The notes beneath the pieces were generated by a model that did no database searches, had not been told where the DNA came from, and saw nothing but the letters and a program-made list of their open reading frames with translations. This document shows positions 34,745 through 44,018 of a DNA stretch of 64,000 nt, piece after piece. Location of the stretch: contig NZ_CP031455.1 in NCBI RefSeq assembly GCF_003391135.1, positions 5,998,001 to 6,062,000 on the forward strand. Direction: 5' to 3'. The number at the start of each line of letters is the position of its first letter. Position 1 is the first letter of the stretch. Made by a program: the position numbers and the translations under genes. Source of the stretch: Streptoverticillium olivoreticuli subsp. olivoreticuli. GTDB lineage: Bacteria; Actinomycetota; Actinomycetes; Streptomycetales; Streptomycetaceae.

Positions 34745-34818
34745 TTCCGTCTCCGCGAGATTTCCGGCAGCCCTGTGGATAACTCGCCCTCGGGCCCGCG
34801 TGGGGAAGGATGGGGGTC

Positions 34819-36894
34819 ATGCCGAACCGCCTGGCGCATGAGACGTCCCCCTACCTCCTCCAGCACGCCGAGAACCCGGTCGACTGGTGGCCGTGGTCGC
34901 CCGAGGCCTTCGAAGAAGCCCGGCGCCGCGATGTGCCCGTGCTGCTGAGCGTCGGGTACTCGAGTTGTCACTGGTGTCATGTGATGGCTCACGAGTCCTT
35001 CGAGGACGAGGAGACCGCCGGTTTCCTCAACGAGCACTTCGTCTCGGTCAAGGTCGACCGCGAGGAGCGGCCCGACATCGACGCCGTGTACATGGAGGCC
35101 GTCCAGGCCGCCACCGGGCACGGCGGCTGGCCCATGACCGTCTTCCTCACGCCCGACGCCGAGCCCTTCTACTTCGGCACCTACTTCCCGCCCGCGCCCC
35201 GGCACGGCTCGGCGTCGTTCCCCCAGGTCCTGGAGGGCGTACGGACCGCGTGGGCGGACCGCCGCGACGAGGTCGGGCAGGTCGCGGGCCGGATCGTCCG
35301 GGATCTGTCCGAGCGCACCCTCGCCCTCGGCATGCCCGGTGAGAAGGAGGGCGCGCGGCCGCCGGCCGCCGAGGACCTCCACCAGGCGCTGATGGGTCTG
35401 ACCCGGGAATTCGACGCCGTGCGCGGCGGGTTCGGGGGCGCGCCGAAGTTCCCGCCGTCCATGGCCCTGGAGTTCCTGCTGCGCCATCACGCCCGTACGG
35501 GCTCGGAGGCCGCGCTCCAGATGGCGCAGGCCACGTGCGAGGCGATGGCGCGCGGCGGGATCTACGACCAGCTCGGCGGCGGCTTCGCGCGGTACGCGGT
35601 GGACGCCACCTGGACGGTGCCGCACTTCGAGAAGATGCTCTACGACAACGCCCTGCTGTGCCGCGTCTACGCGCACCTGTGGCGGGCGACGGGATCCGAC
35701 CTCGCGCGGCGCGTGGCCCTGGAGACGGCCGACTTCCTGGTCCGTGAAATGCGCACGGACCAGGGCGGGTTCGCGTCCGCGCTGGACGCCGACAGCGCCG
35801 TGGCCGACGGGTCGGACGAGCACGCGGAGGGGGCGTTCTACGTCTGGACCCCCGAGCAGCTGCGGGAGGTCCTGGGCGAGGAGGACGCGCTGCAGGCGGC
35901 CGCGCACTTCGGCGTCACCGAGGAGGGCACGTTCGAGGAGGGTGCCTCCGTCCTTCAGCTGCCCGACCGCGAGCGGCTCTTCGACGCCGGGAAGCTCGCG
36001 TCGGTGCGGTCCAGGCTGCTGGCGGCGCGCGAGCAGCGGCCCCGGCCCGGCCGCGACGACAAGGTCGTGGCCGCGTGGAACGGTCTGGCCGTCGCAGCGC
36101 TCGCCGAGACCGGCGCGTACTTCGACCGCCCGGATCTGATCCAGGCCGCGACGGACGCCGCCGATCTGCTCGTGCGCACCCATATGGACTGGCACGCGCG
36201 GCTGTTCCGCACCTCCCTGGACGGTGCCGCGGGGTCCCACGCGGGTGTCCTGGAGGACTACGCCGATGTCGCCGAGGGCTTCCTCACGCTCAGCGCGGTC
36301 ACCGGCGAGGGCGTCTGGGTCGACTTCGCGGGGCTGCTCCTGGACACGGTGCTGATTCACTTCACCGGCCCGGACGGCAGCCTGTTCGACACCGCCGACG
36401 ACGCCGAGGCGCTCATCCGCCGCCCGCAGGACCCCACCGACACCGCCACCCCGTCCGGCTGGACCGCCGCTTGTGGTGCGCTGCTGACGTATGCCGCGTA
36501 CACCGGCAGCAGTGCGCACCGGGAGGCGGCGGAGCGGGCGCTCGGTGTCGTACGGGCGCTGGGGCCGCGGGCTCCGCGCTTCATCAGCTGGGGGCTGGCG
36601 GTGGCGGAGGCGCTGCTCGACGGCCCCCGGGAGGTCGCGGTGGTCGGCCCGGAGGACCATCCGGCCACGCGCGAGCTGCACCGCACGGCCCTGCTGTCCA
36701 CCGCGCCCGGTCTGGCTGTCGCGGTCGGCGGCCCGCCCGCGGACGGTGACGGGGCGGGCGCCGAGGTGCCGTTGCTGGCGCACCGGACGCTTCTCGACGG
36801 CCGTCCGGCCGCCTATGTGTGCCGTGCCTTCACCTGCGAGGCGCCGACGGGCGATCCGGAGGTGTTGGCGGAGCGCCTGGCGGGGGAGGCGTGA
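34819..36894 (+). CDS. DUF255 thioredoxin-fold / glycoside hydrolase-like protein (YyaL, SSP411 family)
   Basis: 691 residues. The N-terminal thioredoxin-like domain starts NRLAHETSPYLLQHAENPVDW and contains SSCHWCHVMAHESFED, the CxxC-type site of this family. The rest is an (alpha/alpha)6 barrel like that of GlcNAc epimerases (GGIYDQLGGGFARYAVD; WNGLAVAALAETGAYF). The reaction is not established. AAGGATGGGGG precedes the ATG at 34819. The gene ends 12 bp before the convergent TetR gene. Confidence 0.92.
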   Translation: MPNRLAHETSPYLLQHAENPVDWWPWSPEAFEEARRRDVPVLLSVGYSSCHWCHVMAHESFEDEETAGFLNEHFVSVKVDREERPDIDAVYMEAVQAATGHGGWPMTVFLTPDAEPFYFGTYFPPAPRHGSASFPQVLEGVRTAWADRRDEVGQVAGRIVRDLSERTLALGMPGEKEGARPPAAEDLHQALMGLTREFDAVRGGFGGAPKFPPSMALEFLLRHHARTGSEAALQMAQATCEAMARGGIYDQLGGGFARYAVDATWTVPHFEKMLYDNALLCRVYAHLWRATGSDLARRVALETADFLVREMRTDQGGFASALDADSAVADGSDEHAEGAFYVWTPEQLREVLGEEDALQAAAHFGVTEEGTFEEGASVLQLPDRERLFDAGKLASVRSRLLAAREQRPRPGRDDKVVAAWNGLAVAALAETGAYFDRPDLIQAATDAADLLVRTHMDWHARLFRTSLDGAAGSHAGVLEDYADVAEGFLTLSAVTGEGVWVDFAGLLLDTVLIHFTGPDGSLFDTADDAEALIRRPQDPTDTATPSGWTAACGALLTYAAYTGSSAHREAAERALGVVRALGPRAPRFISWGLAVAEALLDGPREVAVVGPEDHPATRELHRTALLSTAPGLAVAVGGPPADGDGAGAEVPLLAHRTLLDGRPAAYVCRAFTCEAPTGDPEVLAERLAGEA

Positions 36895-36906
36895 GGCGGG
36901 GCGCGG

Positions 36907-37548
36907 TCAGAGGGTGAGGCCGCGGTCCAGGACGTCCAGGGTGCGGTCGATGAGGGCGATGAGGTCTTCCTGCTGGCCCTGTTCGACCCAGTACATGAGG
37001 GCTTCGTGCATGGCGCCGAGGATCGCGCTGGTGACGACGCGCAGTTCGACGTCGTTCGCGTCGCGGCCGGAGCGCTCGGCGAGGACGGTGCACAGCATCC
37101 GGGCCGACTGGCCCATGCCCTCGGCCTGGCGGCCGCGCAGGGAGGGCACCTCGCGGACGAGCCGGGTGCGCTGCCTGAGCTCGACGATGTCGTTCTCCAT
37201 GATGTGGCGCATGGCCACGTGGACGCCCTGCCGGATGGCCTCGACCGGGCTCTCGTCGGCGGGGCGGGCCCGGATGGCGGCCTCCATCACCGGGTCGTAC
37301 TCGTCGGTGAGGACGATGTCCTCCTTGGTCGGGAAGTAGCGGAAGACGGTGCTGGGGGAGACGTCCGCGGCCTCGGCGATCTGGTCGATCGGGGTCCCGT
37401 CGTAGCCCTGCCGCTCGAAGAGCAGGTAGGCGGCGCGGCGGATCGCCTGACGGGTCTGGATCTTCTTCCGCTCGCGCAGCCCGAGCCTGGGCTCGGACGT
37501 CGCGGCGGACGAGGTGTTCGCGGGGGCCATGTCTGCATTCTCAGGCAT
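36907..37548 (-). CDS. TetR family transcriptional regulator
   Basis: 213 residues. The N-terminal helix-turn-helix is clear (FERQGYDGTPIDQIAEAADVSPSTVFRYFPTKEDIV split over about 45-80). The start ATG overlaps the end of the upstream MFS gene by eight bases, so the two are translationally coupled. This arrangement, repressor after exporter in one operon, is typical of drug-responsive feedback. Overlapping palindromes upstream of the MFS gene are the likely operator. GAGAAG precedes the start. Confidence 0.92.
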   Translation of the reverse strand: MPENADMAPANTSSAATSEPRLGLRERKKIQTRQAIRRAAYLLFERQGYDGTPIDQIAEAADVSPSTVFRYFPTKEDIVLTDEYDPVMEAAIRARPADESPVEAIRQGVHVAMRHIMENDIVELRQRTRLVREVPSLRGRQAEGMGQSARMLCTVLAERSGRDANDVELRVVTSAILGAMHEALMYWVEQGQQEDLIALIDRTLDVLDRGLTL

Positions 37549-39082
37549 CGGTCTTCTCGGCGACCACAGCGTGGTCCCGGGAGGCGGGCCGGCCGGGGCG
37601 GGTGTCGGGCAGGCAGGCGGTGGTCAGCATCGCGGCCAGGGTGGCGGCGATGCCGGCGACGAGGAGGGCGAGGTCCATGCCGTGGAGGTACGCGGCGTCC
37701 GCCGAGCGGGCGAGGGCCTCGCTGCCCAGCTCGGCGGCCACCTGGTGGGCGCTCCCGACGGAGGCCTCGGCGGCGTCGGCCGCCGCGGGCGGGAGCCCGG
37801 CGGTGTCGAGGTGGTGGGTGTACGTGCCCGCGATCAGGCTGCCGAGTGCGGCGATGCCGACGGCACCGGCGACCTGACGCAGCGTCATCAGTAGTCCCGA
37901 GCCGTTGCCCGCGCGGTCGCGCGGCAGGGCGCCCAGTGCGCCGTCCATGGCGGGAATGATGCCGAAGCCGAATCCGAAGCCCGTGAGGGTCAGCCACAGG
38001 GCCGTCCAGCCGTAGCCGTCGTGGACGTCCGTACGGCTGCCCAGCAGCGCGGCGACGGCCATGACGAGCAGGGCGCCGGTGACGACCGGCCGCGGCCCGA
38101 AGCGCTGGACGAGCGGACCGGCCGCCCGGGAGGCGACGAGCAGCCCGCCCATCATCGGCAGCATCCGCAGCCCGGTGCCGAAGGCGTCCTGGCCCTTGAC
38201 CACCTGGAGGTAGGTGGGCAGGACGAACAGCAGGCCCATGAACGTGAAGGTGACCAGTGCCGCGGTGACGGTGTTCCACAGGAAACCGCGGTGACGCAGG
38301 AGGGCCAGGTCGAGCATCGGCCGGGAGCGGCGCCGCTCCCGGCCGACGAGGGAGGCGAGCAGCAGCACCGAGGCGGCGAGCGTGCCGAGCACGGTGGCGG
38401 AGGTCCAGCCGCGGGTCGGGCCTTCGTTGAGGGCGAAGACGAAGGCGCCGAGGCCGGTGACGGTGAGGCCGGTGGAGAGGGGGTCCACGGCGGGGGAGGA
38501 GGGAGCGCTGGTCTCGGGGAGGAGGAAGACGCAGGCGAGGATGCCGACGAGCACCAGCGGGACGTTGATCAGGAAGATCGCCCCCCACCAGTAGTGGTCG
38601 AGGAGCCAGCCGCCGACGATCGGGCCGAGCGGCATGCCGAGCGCGGAGGCGGCGGAGACCATGCCCACGGCCTTGGTGCGCTCCTCGGGCGGGAAGAGCG
38701 TGGGCAGGACGGACAGGGCGAGGGGCATGATCAGCGCGCCGCCGACGCCGAGGACCGAGCGGGCGGCGATGACCGGGCCGGGGCTGTCGGCGAGGGTGCC
38801 GAGCAGGGAGCCGCCGAGGAAGACCGTCAGCCCGGTGATCAGCATGCGGCGGCGGCCGTAGCGGTCGCCGAGCAGGCCCGCGGGGAGCATCAGGGCGGCG
38901 AAGACCACGAGGTAGGAGTTGGCTATCCACTGCTGCTGACCGGTGTCGGCGCCCAGTTGGGTGGCCATGGTCGGCAGCGCGACATTGAGGATCGTGGCGT
39001 CGAAACCGAGGACGAGCATGCAGGCGACGAGGGCGCCCAGCGCCCACCAGCGCCGCGGGTCGGGTCGATTGCTCACGGGCAT
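37541..39082 (-). CDS. MFS drug exporter, DHA2 (14-TMS) family
   Basis: 513 residues with 14 predicted transmembrane helices. LGFDATILNVALPTMATQLG (motif D1-like) and GDRYGRRRMLITGL (motif A) are the drug:H+ antiporter signatures of EmrB/QacA proteins. It should pump a hydrophobic compound out by proton exchange. It is the first gene of a two-gene operon with the TetR regulator. The substrate is not predictable. Confidence 0.93.
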   Translation of the reverse strand: MPVSNRPDPRRWWALGALVACMLVLGFDATILNVALPTMATQLGADTGQQQWIANSYLVVFAALMLPAGLLGDRYGRRRMLITGLTVFLGGSLLGTLADSPGPVIAARSVLGVGGALIMPLALSVLPTLFPPEERTKAVGMVSAASALGMPLGPIVGGWLLDHYWWGAIFLINVPLVLVGILACVFLLPETSAPSSPAVDPLSTGLTVTGLGAFVFALNEGPTRGWTSATVLGTLAASVLLLASLVGRERRRSRPMLDLALLRHRGFLWNTVTAALVTFTFMGLLFVLPTYLQVVKGQDAFGTGLRMLPMMGGLLVASRAAGPLVQRFGPRPVVTGALLVMAVAALLGSRTDVHDGYGWTALWLTLTGFGFGFGIIPAMDGALGALPRDRAGNGSGLLMTLRQVAGAVGIAALGSLIAGTYTHHLDTAGLPPAAADAAEASVGSAHQVAAELGSEALARSADAAYLHGMDLALLVAGIAATLAAMLTTACLPDTRPGRPASRDHAVVAEKTDA

Positions 39083-39115
39083 ACCTCCGGGAGTCGGCGT
39101 TAAATGGCAGTAACT

Positions 39116-39139
39116 CTCAAAAGATTGAGGCTGTCAATC
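39116..39139. promoter_or_regulatory. Overlapping palindromes, probable TetR operator
   Basis: CTCAA-N4-TTGAG (39116-39129) overlaps GATTGA-N5-TCAATC (39123-39139), both with perfect arms, in an AT-rich stretch 34-57 bp upstream of the MFS start. Position and size fit a TetR dimer pair. Confidence 0.55.
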
Positions 39140-39237
39140 GCGCGGACTCTTAATGGCATGCTGACTGTCAGTGGGGTGTGTGACGCTGGGTGCTGGGCAG
39201 GGGTGAGATCAGCGATGATCGATAAGGGGTGGTGACC

Positions 39238-39507
39238 ATGCTGGTCATGGTGAAGTTGCTCGCCGTGCTGGTGGGGGCGCTGTGCGTCGGGGGCTATGTG
39301 ATCGTCGGCGAGATCGCCGTGGTGCTGGTGGCGCTGGCCGGTGTCGGGGCCCTGGCATGGCGAGTGGCCGTGGCGTCGAGGCCACGGCCACTGGGGACGG
39401 CGGGTGCGGGGCGTGCCGCGCGCCTGGCGCCGAGAGGGTCAGGCGTGCGAATAGGCGACGAGCGAGATGCCCACGTAGTGGACGATGAAGGCCGCCAGCG
39501 TCAGTGA
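39238..39507 (+). CDS. Possible small membrane protein (overlaps hemolysin III gene)
   Basis: 89 residues with two hydrophobic segments near the start (MLVMVKLLAVLVGALCVGG and IAVVLVALAGVGALAW). GGTGGTGACC precedes the ATG. The last 23 codons overlap the antisense end of the hemolysin III gene, and the tail there looks like a shadow, so either the gene ends in an overlap or the frame is spurious. No family is recognised. Confidence 0.35.
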   Translation: MLVMVKLLAVLVGALCVGGYVIVGEIAVVLVALAGVGALAWRVAVASRPRPLGTAGAGRAARLAPRGSGVRIGDERDAHVVDDEGRQRQ

Positions 39508-40185
39508 GTGGAAGACCTCGTGGAAGCCGAACCACCGCGGTGACGGATTGGGCCGCTTGATCCCGTAGATCACGCCGCCCACGCTGTAGAGGAGGCCGCC
39601 GACGATCACGCAGACGAGCACGGCGATGCCGCCCGTGCGCAGGAAGTCGGGCAGGAAGAAGACGGCCGCCCAGCCCATGGCGATGTAGCAGGGGGTGTAG
39701 AGCCAGCGCGGCGCGCCGACCCAGAAGACGCGGAAGGCGATGCCCGCGGCGGCCGCCGCCCACACCGCCCACAGCAGCACCTGACCCCGGCCGCCGGGGA
39801 CGAGCAGCATGGTCAGCGGGGTGTAGGTGCCCGCGATGATCAGGAAGATGTTGGCGTGGTCGAGGCGGCGGAGCACCGCGTTGGCGCGGGGGCTCCAGTT
39901 GCCGCGGTGGTAGAGCGCGCTGATGCCGAAGAGCAGGCACGCGGAGAGCACATAGACCGCGCACGCGATCCGGCCGCGGGTGCTGTCGGCGAGCGCGGTC
40001 AGGAAGACACCGGAGATCAGCACGGCGGGAAACATCCCGGCGTGCAGCCAGCCGCGCAGTCGCGGCTTGGCGTCAAGTGCCGTGTCGGATGCGCCGGAAG
40101 AGGAGGGAGCGGCGGGGGGTGCGGCGGCCGCGGCGCCGGCGGGAGCGGGGCGCGCGGAAGGCGCTGCGTCGGGCGCGGGAGTCAT
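39439..40185 (-). CDS. Hemolysin III family membrane protein (TrhA/PAQR-like)
   Basis: 248 residues. An Ala/Pro-rich cytoplasmic head of about 40 residues precedes seven transmembrane helices. The family's conserved motifs are present: SALYHRGNWS, LDHANIFLIIAGTYTPL and HEVFHSLTLAAFIVHYVGI, whose His and Asp residues are the putative metal ligands. Bacterial members affect membrane lipid fluidity; the hemolysin name is historical. The start lies 20 bp from a palindrome, CCGTAAGTTACGG. Confidence 0.92.
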   Translation of the reverse strand: MTPAPDAAPSARPAPAGAAAAAPPAAPSSSGASDTALDAKPRLRGWLHAGMFPAVLISGVFLTALADSTRGRIACAVYVLSACLLFGISALYHRGNWSPRANAVLRRLDHANIFLIIAGTYTPLTMLLVPGGRGQVLLWAVWAAAAAGIAFRVFWVGAPRWLYTPCYIAMGWAAVFFLPDFLRTGGIAVLVCVIVGGLLYSVGGVIYGIKRPNPSPRWFGFHEVFHSLTLAAFIVHYVGISLVAYSHA

Positions 40186-40206
40186 GGCGCCATGCTACCT
40201 ACGCCA

Positions 40207-40219
40207 CCGTAAGTTACGG
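40207..40219. promoter_or_regulatory. Palindrome upstream of the hemolysin III gene
   Basis: CCGTAAGTTACGG is a perfect 13-bp palindrome; CTACG at 40198-40203 forms a further partial repeat. It lies about 20-35 bp upstream of the hemolysin III start and would overlap its promoter. Confidence 0.4.
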
Positions 40220-40461
40220 ATCAGTATCACGTGGCGATGGTCACGGGAGCGCCCCCTGGACAGAACGGAATCGGAGTCGGATGATCAAATGAGTGCGGGC
40301 GGCACCGGATGAGCGGTCACGAAGCGTCTGGGTCGCAGCCCCCAAGGGGCAACCTTCCACAGAAACGGACTACGCCGTCGGAGCAGCTGCCGCGGCCCGG
40401 CCCGTTCAACCCTCAACACCTGACGCCGGGGCAGCGTGGTTTCCGGCGGGACGGAGCGATC

Positions 40462-42303
40462 GTGGCGCGCAGCAATGCGGCTCCCACCACCCTCACCAAC
40501 CACCAGGAGCTGATCTCCTGGGTCGACGAGATCGCCGCCCTCACCGAGCCGGACCGGGTGGTCTGGTGCGACGGTTCCGAGGCCGAGTACGAGCGCCTGT
40601 GCGAGGAGCTCGTCGCCAAGGGCACGTTCAAGAAGCTTGACCCCGTCAAGCGCCCCAACTCGTACTACGCCGCCTCCGACCCCAGCGACGTGGCCCGCGT
40701 CGAGGACCGTACGTTCATCTGCTCCGAGAAGGAGGAGGACGCCGGTCCGACCAACCACTGGAAGGCCCCCGCCGAGATGCGGGCCATCTTTACCGGAGAA
40801 GGGAGCGGCTTCGCCGGCGAGCAGGGCATCTTCCGGGGCTCGATGCGCGGCCGCACGATGTACGTCGTGCCGTTCTGCATGGGCCCGGTCGGCTCGCCGC
40901 TGTCCGCGATCGGCGTCGAGATCACCGACTCCGCCTATGTCGCCGTCTCGATGCGCACCATGACCCGCATGGGCCAGGCCGTCCTCGACGAGCTCGGCAC
41001 CGACGGCTTCTTCGTCAAGGCCGTCCACACGCTCGGCGCCCCGCTCGCCGAGGGCGAGGCCGACGTCCCGTGGCCGTGCAACACCACGAAGTACATCTCG
41101 CACTTCCCCGAGGACCGCGAGATCTGGTCCTACGGCTCCGGCTACGGCGGCAACGCCCTGCTGGGCAAGAAGTGTTACGCCCTGCGCATCGCCTCCGTCA
41201 TGGCCCGCGACGAGGGCTGGCTGGCCGAGCACATGCTCATCCTCAAGCTGACCCCGCCGCAGGGCGAGTCGAAGTACGTCGCCGCCGCGTTCCCCTCGGC
41301 CTGCGGCAAGACCAACCTCGCCATGCTGGAGCCCACCATCTCCGGCTGGACGGTGGAGACCATCGGCGACGACATCGCCTGGATGCGCTTCGGTGACGAC
41401 GGCCGCCTCTACGCGATCAACCCCGAGGCCGGCTTCTTCGGCGTCGCGCCCGGCACCGGCGAGCACACCAACGCCAACGCCATGAAGACCATGTGGGGCA
41501 ACTCCGTCTTCACCAACGTCGCGCTCACCGACGACAACGACGTGTGGTGGGAGGGCATGACCGAGGAGCAGCCCGCGCACCTCACGGACTGGAAGGGCAA
41601 CGACTGGACCCCGGCCTCCGGGACCCCCGCCGCCCACCCCAACGCCCGCTTCACCGTCCCCGCCTCGCAGTGCCCGATCATCGCGCCCGAGTGGGAGGAC
41701 CCCAAGGGCGTCCCGATCTCCGCGATCCTCTTCGGCGGCCGCCGCGCCTCGGCCGTCCCGCTGGTCACCGAGTCCTTCGACTGGCAGCACGGCGTCTTCC
41801 TCGGAGCCAACGTCGCCTCCGAGAAGACCGCCGCCGCCGAGGGCAAGGTCGGCGAGCTGCGCCGCGACCCCTTCGCCATGCTGCCCTTCTGCGGGTACAA
41901 CATGGGTGACTACATGGGTCATTGGCTGGAGGTCGGCAAGGACAAGGACGCCGCCGAGCTGCCGAAGATCTACTACGTGAACTGGTTCCGCAAGGACGCG
42001 GACGGCCGGTTCGTGTGGCCGGGCTTCGGCGAGAACAGCCGGGTCCTGAAGTGGATCGTCGAGCGCCTCGAGGGCAAGGCGGAGGGCGTCGAGACACCGA
42101 TCGGCATTCTGCCGACGAAGGCCGCGCTGGACACCGCCGGTCTCGACCTCGACGACGCCGACCTCGACTTCCTGCTGACCGTCGACAAGGACGTCTGGCG
42201 CGAGGAGGCGTCCCTGATCCCCGAGCACCTCAACACCTTCGGTGACCACACGCCGAAGGAGCTGTGGGACGAGTACCGCGCGCTGGTCCAGCGCCTGGGC
42301 TGA
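40462..42303 (+). CDS. pckG: Phosphoenolpyruvate carboxykinase (GTP)
   Basis: 613 residues from a GTG; the family normally begins near here (ARSNAAPTTLTNHQEL), and GGAG lies nine bases upstream. The kinase P-loop FPSACGKTNLAM with the reactive Cys (near 275), IGDDIAWMRFGDDGRLYAINPE (metal site) and NMGDYMGHW are diagnostic of the GTP-dependent enzyme. It turns oxaloacetate into PEP for gluconeogenesis and anaplerotic balance. A GC-rich hairpin follows immediately. About 275 bp separate it from the divergent hemolysin III gene. Confidence 0.96.
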   Translation: MARSNAAPTTLTNHQELISWVDEIAALTEPDRVVWCDGSEAEYERLCEELVAKGTFKKLDPVKRPNSYYAASDPSDVARVEDRTFICSEKEEDAGPTNHWKAPAEMRAIFTGEGSGFAGEQGIFRGSMRGRTMYVVPFCMGPVGSPLSAIGVEITDSAYVAVSMRTMTRMGQAVLDELGTDGFFVKAVHTLGAPLAEGEADVPWPCNTTKYISHFPEDREIWSYGSGYGGNALLGKKCYALRIASVMARDEGWLAEHMLILKLTPPQGESKYVAAAFPSACGKTNLAMLEPTISGWTVETIGDDIAWMRFGDDGRLYAINPEAGFFGVAPGTGEHTNANAMKTMWGNSVFTNVALTDDNDVWWEGMTEEQPAHLTDWKGNDWTPASGTPAAHPNARFTVPASQCPIIAPEWEDPKGVPISAILFGGRRASAVPLVTESFDWQHGVFLGANVASEKTAAAEGKVGELRRDPFAMLPFCGYNMGDYMGHWLEVGKDKDAAELPKIYYVNWFRKDADGRFVWPGFGENSRVLKWIVERLEGKAEGVETPIGILPTKAALDTAGLDLDDADLDFLLTVDKDVWREEASLIPEHLNTFGDHTPKELWDEYRALVQRLG

Positions 42304-42309
42304 TGCCCC

Positions 42310-42334
42310 GCCCGCCCCGGCTTCCGGGGCGGGC
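42310..42334 (+). terminator. Terminator of pckG
   Basis: GCCCGCCCCGG (42310-42320) pairs perfectly with 42324-42334 around a 3-nt loop, six bases after the stop codon. Confidence 0.85.
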
Positions 42335-42446
42335 CCCTGCCGACATGTGGCCACCCTCGCCCGGCGCCTGACGGACCATCGGCAGATCGATGCCCTCTGC
42401 ATGCTGTTACATTTCCGGTAAGCGTGTCCGGAAATACGGCCAATTT

Positions 42447-42650
42447 TCAGATCCGCTGTTGGCGTACGGCGGTGACGAAGGTCGCCCACGCGGCGGGGGA
42501 GAGGTCGAGTACGGGGCCGGTGGGGTTCTTACTGTCGCGGACGGGGACGGAGCCGGGGATATCGAGGGCTGCTTCGATGCAGTTGCCGTGGTCGTTGTCG
42601 CTGTGGCTGCTCTTCGTCCAAGTCGCTGAGCTGAGCTCGATCCTCTTCAT
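42447..42650 (-). CDS. DUF397 domain protein
   Basis: 67 residues. The pattern W-TKSSHSD, GNCIEAA, VPVRDSKNPTGPVL and a C-terminal AWATFVTAVR is the DUF397 family, found only in actinomycetes and almost always next to an Scr1/WhiJ-type HTH gene. Such pairs are thought to act together in development or as toxin-antitoxin-like modules. Here its coding region overlaps the end of the upstream HTH frame by 122 bp, much more than usual. Confidence 0.92.
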   Translation of the reverse strand: MKRIELSSATWTKSSHSDNDHGNCIEAALDIPGSVPVRDSKNPTGPVLDLSPAAWATFVTAVRQQRI

Positions 42651-43479
42651 CGTGCTCGTACCCTTTCATCGCCTCGCTGATCAGGGCGGCTGACTGGCTG
42701 GCCGACAGGGCGTCAGCTCTGAGCACATCATAGGTCCGGGAGTGTCGGGCCACGACTGTTGGATCGTCGCTGAAGTGGCCCCGGTGCAGCGACTCCGTGT
42801 AGATCCACTGATGTCCGTCCGGGAGTCTGAGGATGGACATGGGGGCCTTGGGGCGCAGGAGGTTGGCGACCTGGGCAGGTGCGAACTGGATGCGGATATT
42901 GGGCTGCTCTCCGAGGGCGAGCAGGTGAGCGCACTGTCGGCGCATCACTTGTCGGCCCCCAAATACATTGCGGATGCAGCTCTCATCCATCACCGCGAAC
43001 AGCATTGGCCCATCCGGACAGAGGAAGCGCTCCTGTCTACTCATGCGAGCGCGTACGCGACCCTCGGACTCCGTCCGATCCGTGGCTGTGGAGAACAGAG
43101 CTCGCGCGTAATCCTCCGTCTGCAGAAGCCCTAGCACTACCTGCGACTCGTACTCGTGGATGGATACAGCTTCCTTCTCCATCTCGACCCGCCGCTTGAA
43201 CCAGTCCGGCCGTTCCACCTCCTGGTACCAGTCGATGCGAACCCACAGGCGCAGCAACATGCCGCCTGTGTCCAGCACTTCATCGCACCGAGCGACGAAC
43301 TCCTCCTTCGGTACCCGCGTCGCAGACTCGACCCTGGCTACCTGCGAGCGGTCGCACGGGATCAGCTTCCCCAGCGTCTCCTGCGTGTGGCCCGCCGCCT
43401 CGCGCAAGTGCTTCAAGAGCTCCCCGAACACCGCAGCCGTGCTCGCGCCCGGCTCCGGCCTGGACATGCGTCGATTCAC
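42529..43479 (-). CDS. Scr1/WhiJ-type XRE regulator with DUF5753 domain
   Basis: 316 residues from a GTG with GGAGGGG upstream. An N-terminal XRE helix-turn-helix (about 15-70: LREAAGHTQETLGKLIPCDRSQVARVES split) is followed by a DUF5753 domain (YESQVVLGLLQTEDYARALF, near 115). It pairs with the DUF397 gene. The frame continues 41 codons past the DUF397 start, with a Gln/Arg/Pro-rich tail (EEQPQRQRPRQLHRSS) that looks non-native, so a lost stop codon or frameshift is possible. Confidence 0.88.
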   Translation of the reverse strand: MNRRMSRPEPGASTAAVFGELLKHLREAAGHTQETLGKLIPCDRSQVARVESATRVPKEEFVARCDEVLDTGGMLLRLWVRIDWYQEVERPDWFKRRVEMEKEAVSIHEYESQVVLGLLQTEDYARALFSTATDRTESEGRVRARMSRQERFLCPDGPMLFAVMDESCIRNVFGGRQVMRRQCAHLLALGEQPNIRIQFAPAQVANLLRPKAPMSILRLPDGHQWIYTESLHRGHFSDDPTVVARHSRTYDVLRADALSASQSAALISEAMKGYEHDEEDRAQLSDLDEEQPQRQRPRQLHRSSPRYPRLRPRPRQ

Positions 43480-43541
43480 TGGTTCCCCTCCGTGTCCCGT
43501 GACAGATGACCTTGGAACGACGGGGGCGTTGCGGCCCCCTC

Positions 43542-43572
43542 CCCTGACAGGCAAACCTGTTGTGTGTCAGGG
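43542..43572. promoter_or_regulatory. Nested inverted repeats in the HTH/hypothetical divergent promoter
   Basis: CCCTGACA (43542-43549) and TGTCAGGG (43565-43572) are perfect arms, with an inner ACAGG-CAAA-CCTGT repeat. The site lies 63-93 bp upstream of the HTH gene and 42-72 bp upstream of the divergent gene, a plausible autoregulatory operator. Confidence 0.5.
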
Positions 43573-43613
43573 AAGTTACTGTCTATGGGACCGAAATGCG
43601 TGAGGAACCCCGC

Positions 43614-43991
43614 ATGCCGCACACGACGCCCTCCCCCTATGTGCCGGAAATCGGCGAGACCGTGCTCGATATCGCACGGAACCGGGTCGGAGAGGTCATG
43701 GCGAAGGGCAAAGAGTTCTACGCTCTGCGTCCGCTCGGGGGTGGACGGGAGTGGGATGCGGCGCTGCCCGATATTCGGCCGCTGAGTCGGGAGCAGGCAT
43801 TGAGAAACCGGGTGGCGGAGGTCAATGTCCGTTCCACGGGGCGTGTTTCATGCCGCTATTGCGACCGGTTGCGGCTGGACCGGGCGGTCGCGCTCAGGGA
43901 ATTGGATTCGGAGCGAGTGCTCCGGCTCGACGGGGAGCTGGCGGAGCATGCCCGGGCGGGGCATCCGCCGTTGCGGGCCGCGGGGCGGTGA
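43614..43991 (+). CDS. Conserved small protein divergent from the Scr1-type regulator
   Basis: 125 residues from an ATG with GAGGAA upstream. The first 60 residues (PYVPEIGETVLDIARNRVGEVM, LRPLGGGREWDA) form a small beta-rich domain that I recall as commonly encoded opposite Scr1/DUF397 pairs in Streptomyces. The tail is less usual and includes a CRYC pair, LRLDRAV and an acidic helix. Function is unknown, but the gene arrangement suggests it belongs to the module. Confidence 0.72.
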   Translation: MPHTTPSPYVPEIGETVLDIARNRVGEVMAKGKEFYALRPLGGGREWDAALPDIRPLSREQALRNRVAEVNVRSTGRVSCRYCDRLRLDRAVALRELDSERVLRLDGELAEHARAGHPPLRAAGR

Positions 43992-44018
43992 GGTTTTCCC
44001 CGGCCCCGCCCGGACTTC

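Noticed and set aside
31812..34841. A 1,009-codon plus-strand frame
   Set aside because: Antisense to the STAND ATPase, whose motifs are unambiguous; the frame is Gln/Arg/Pro-rich shadow.
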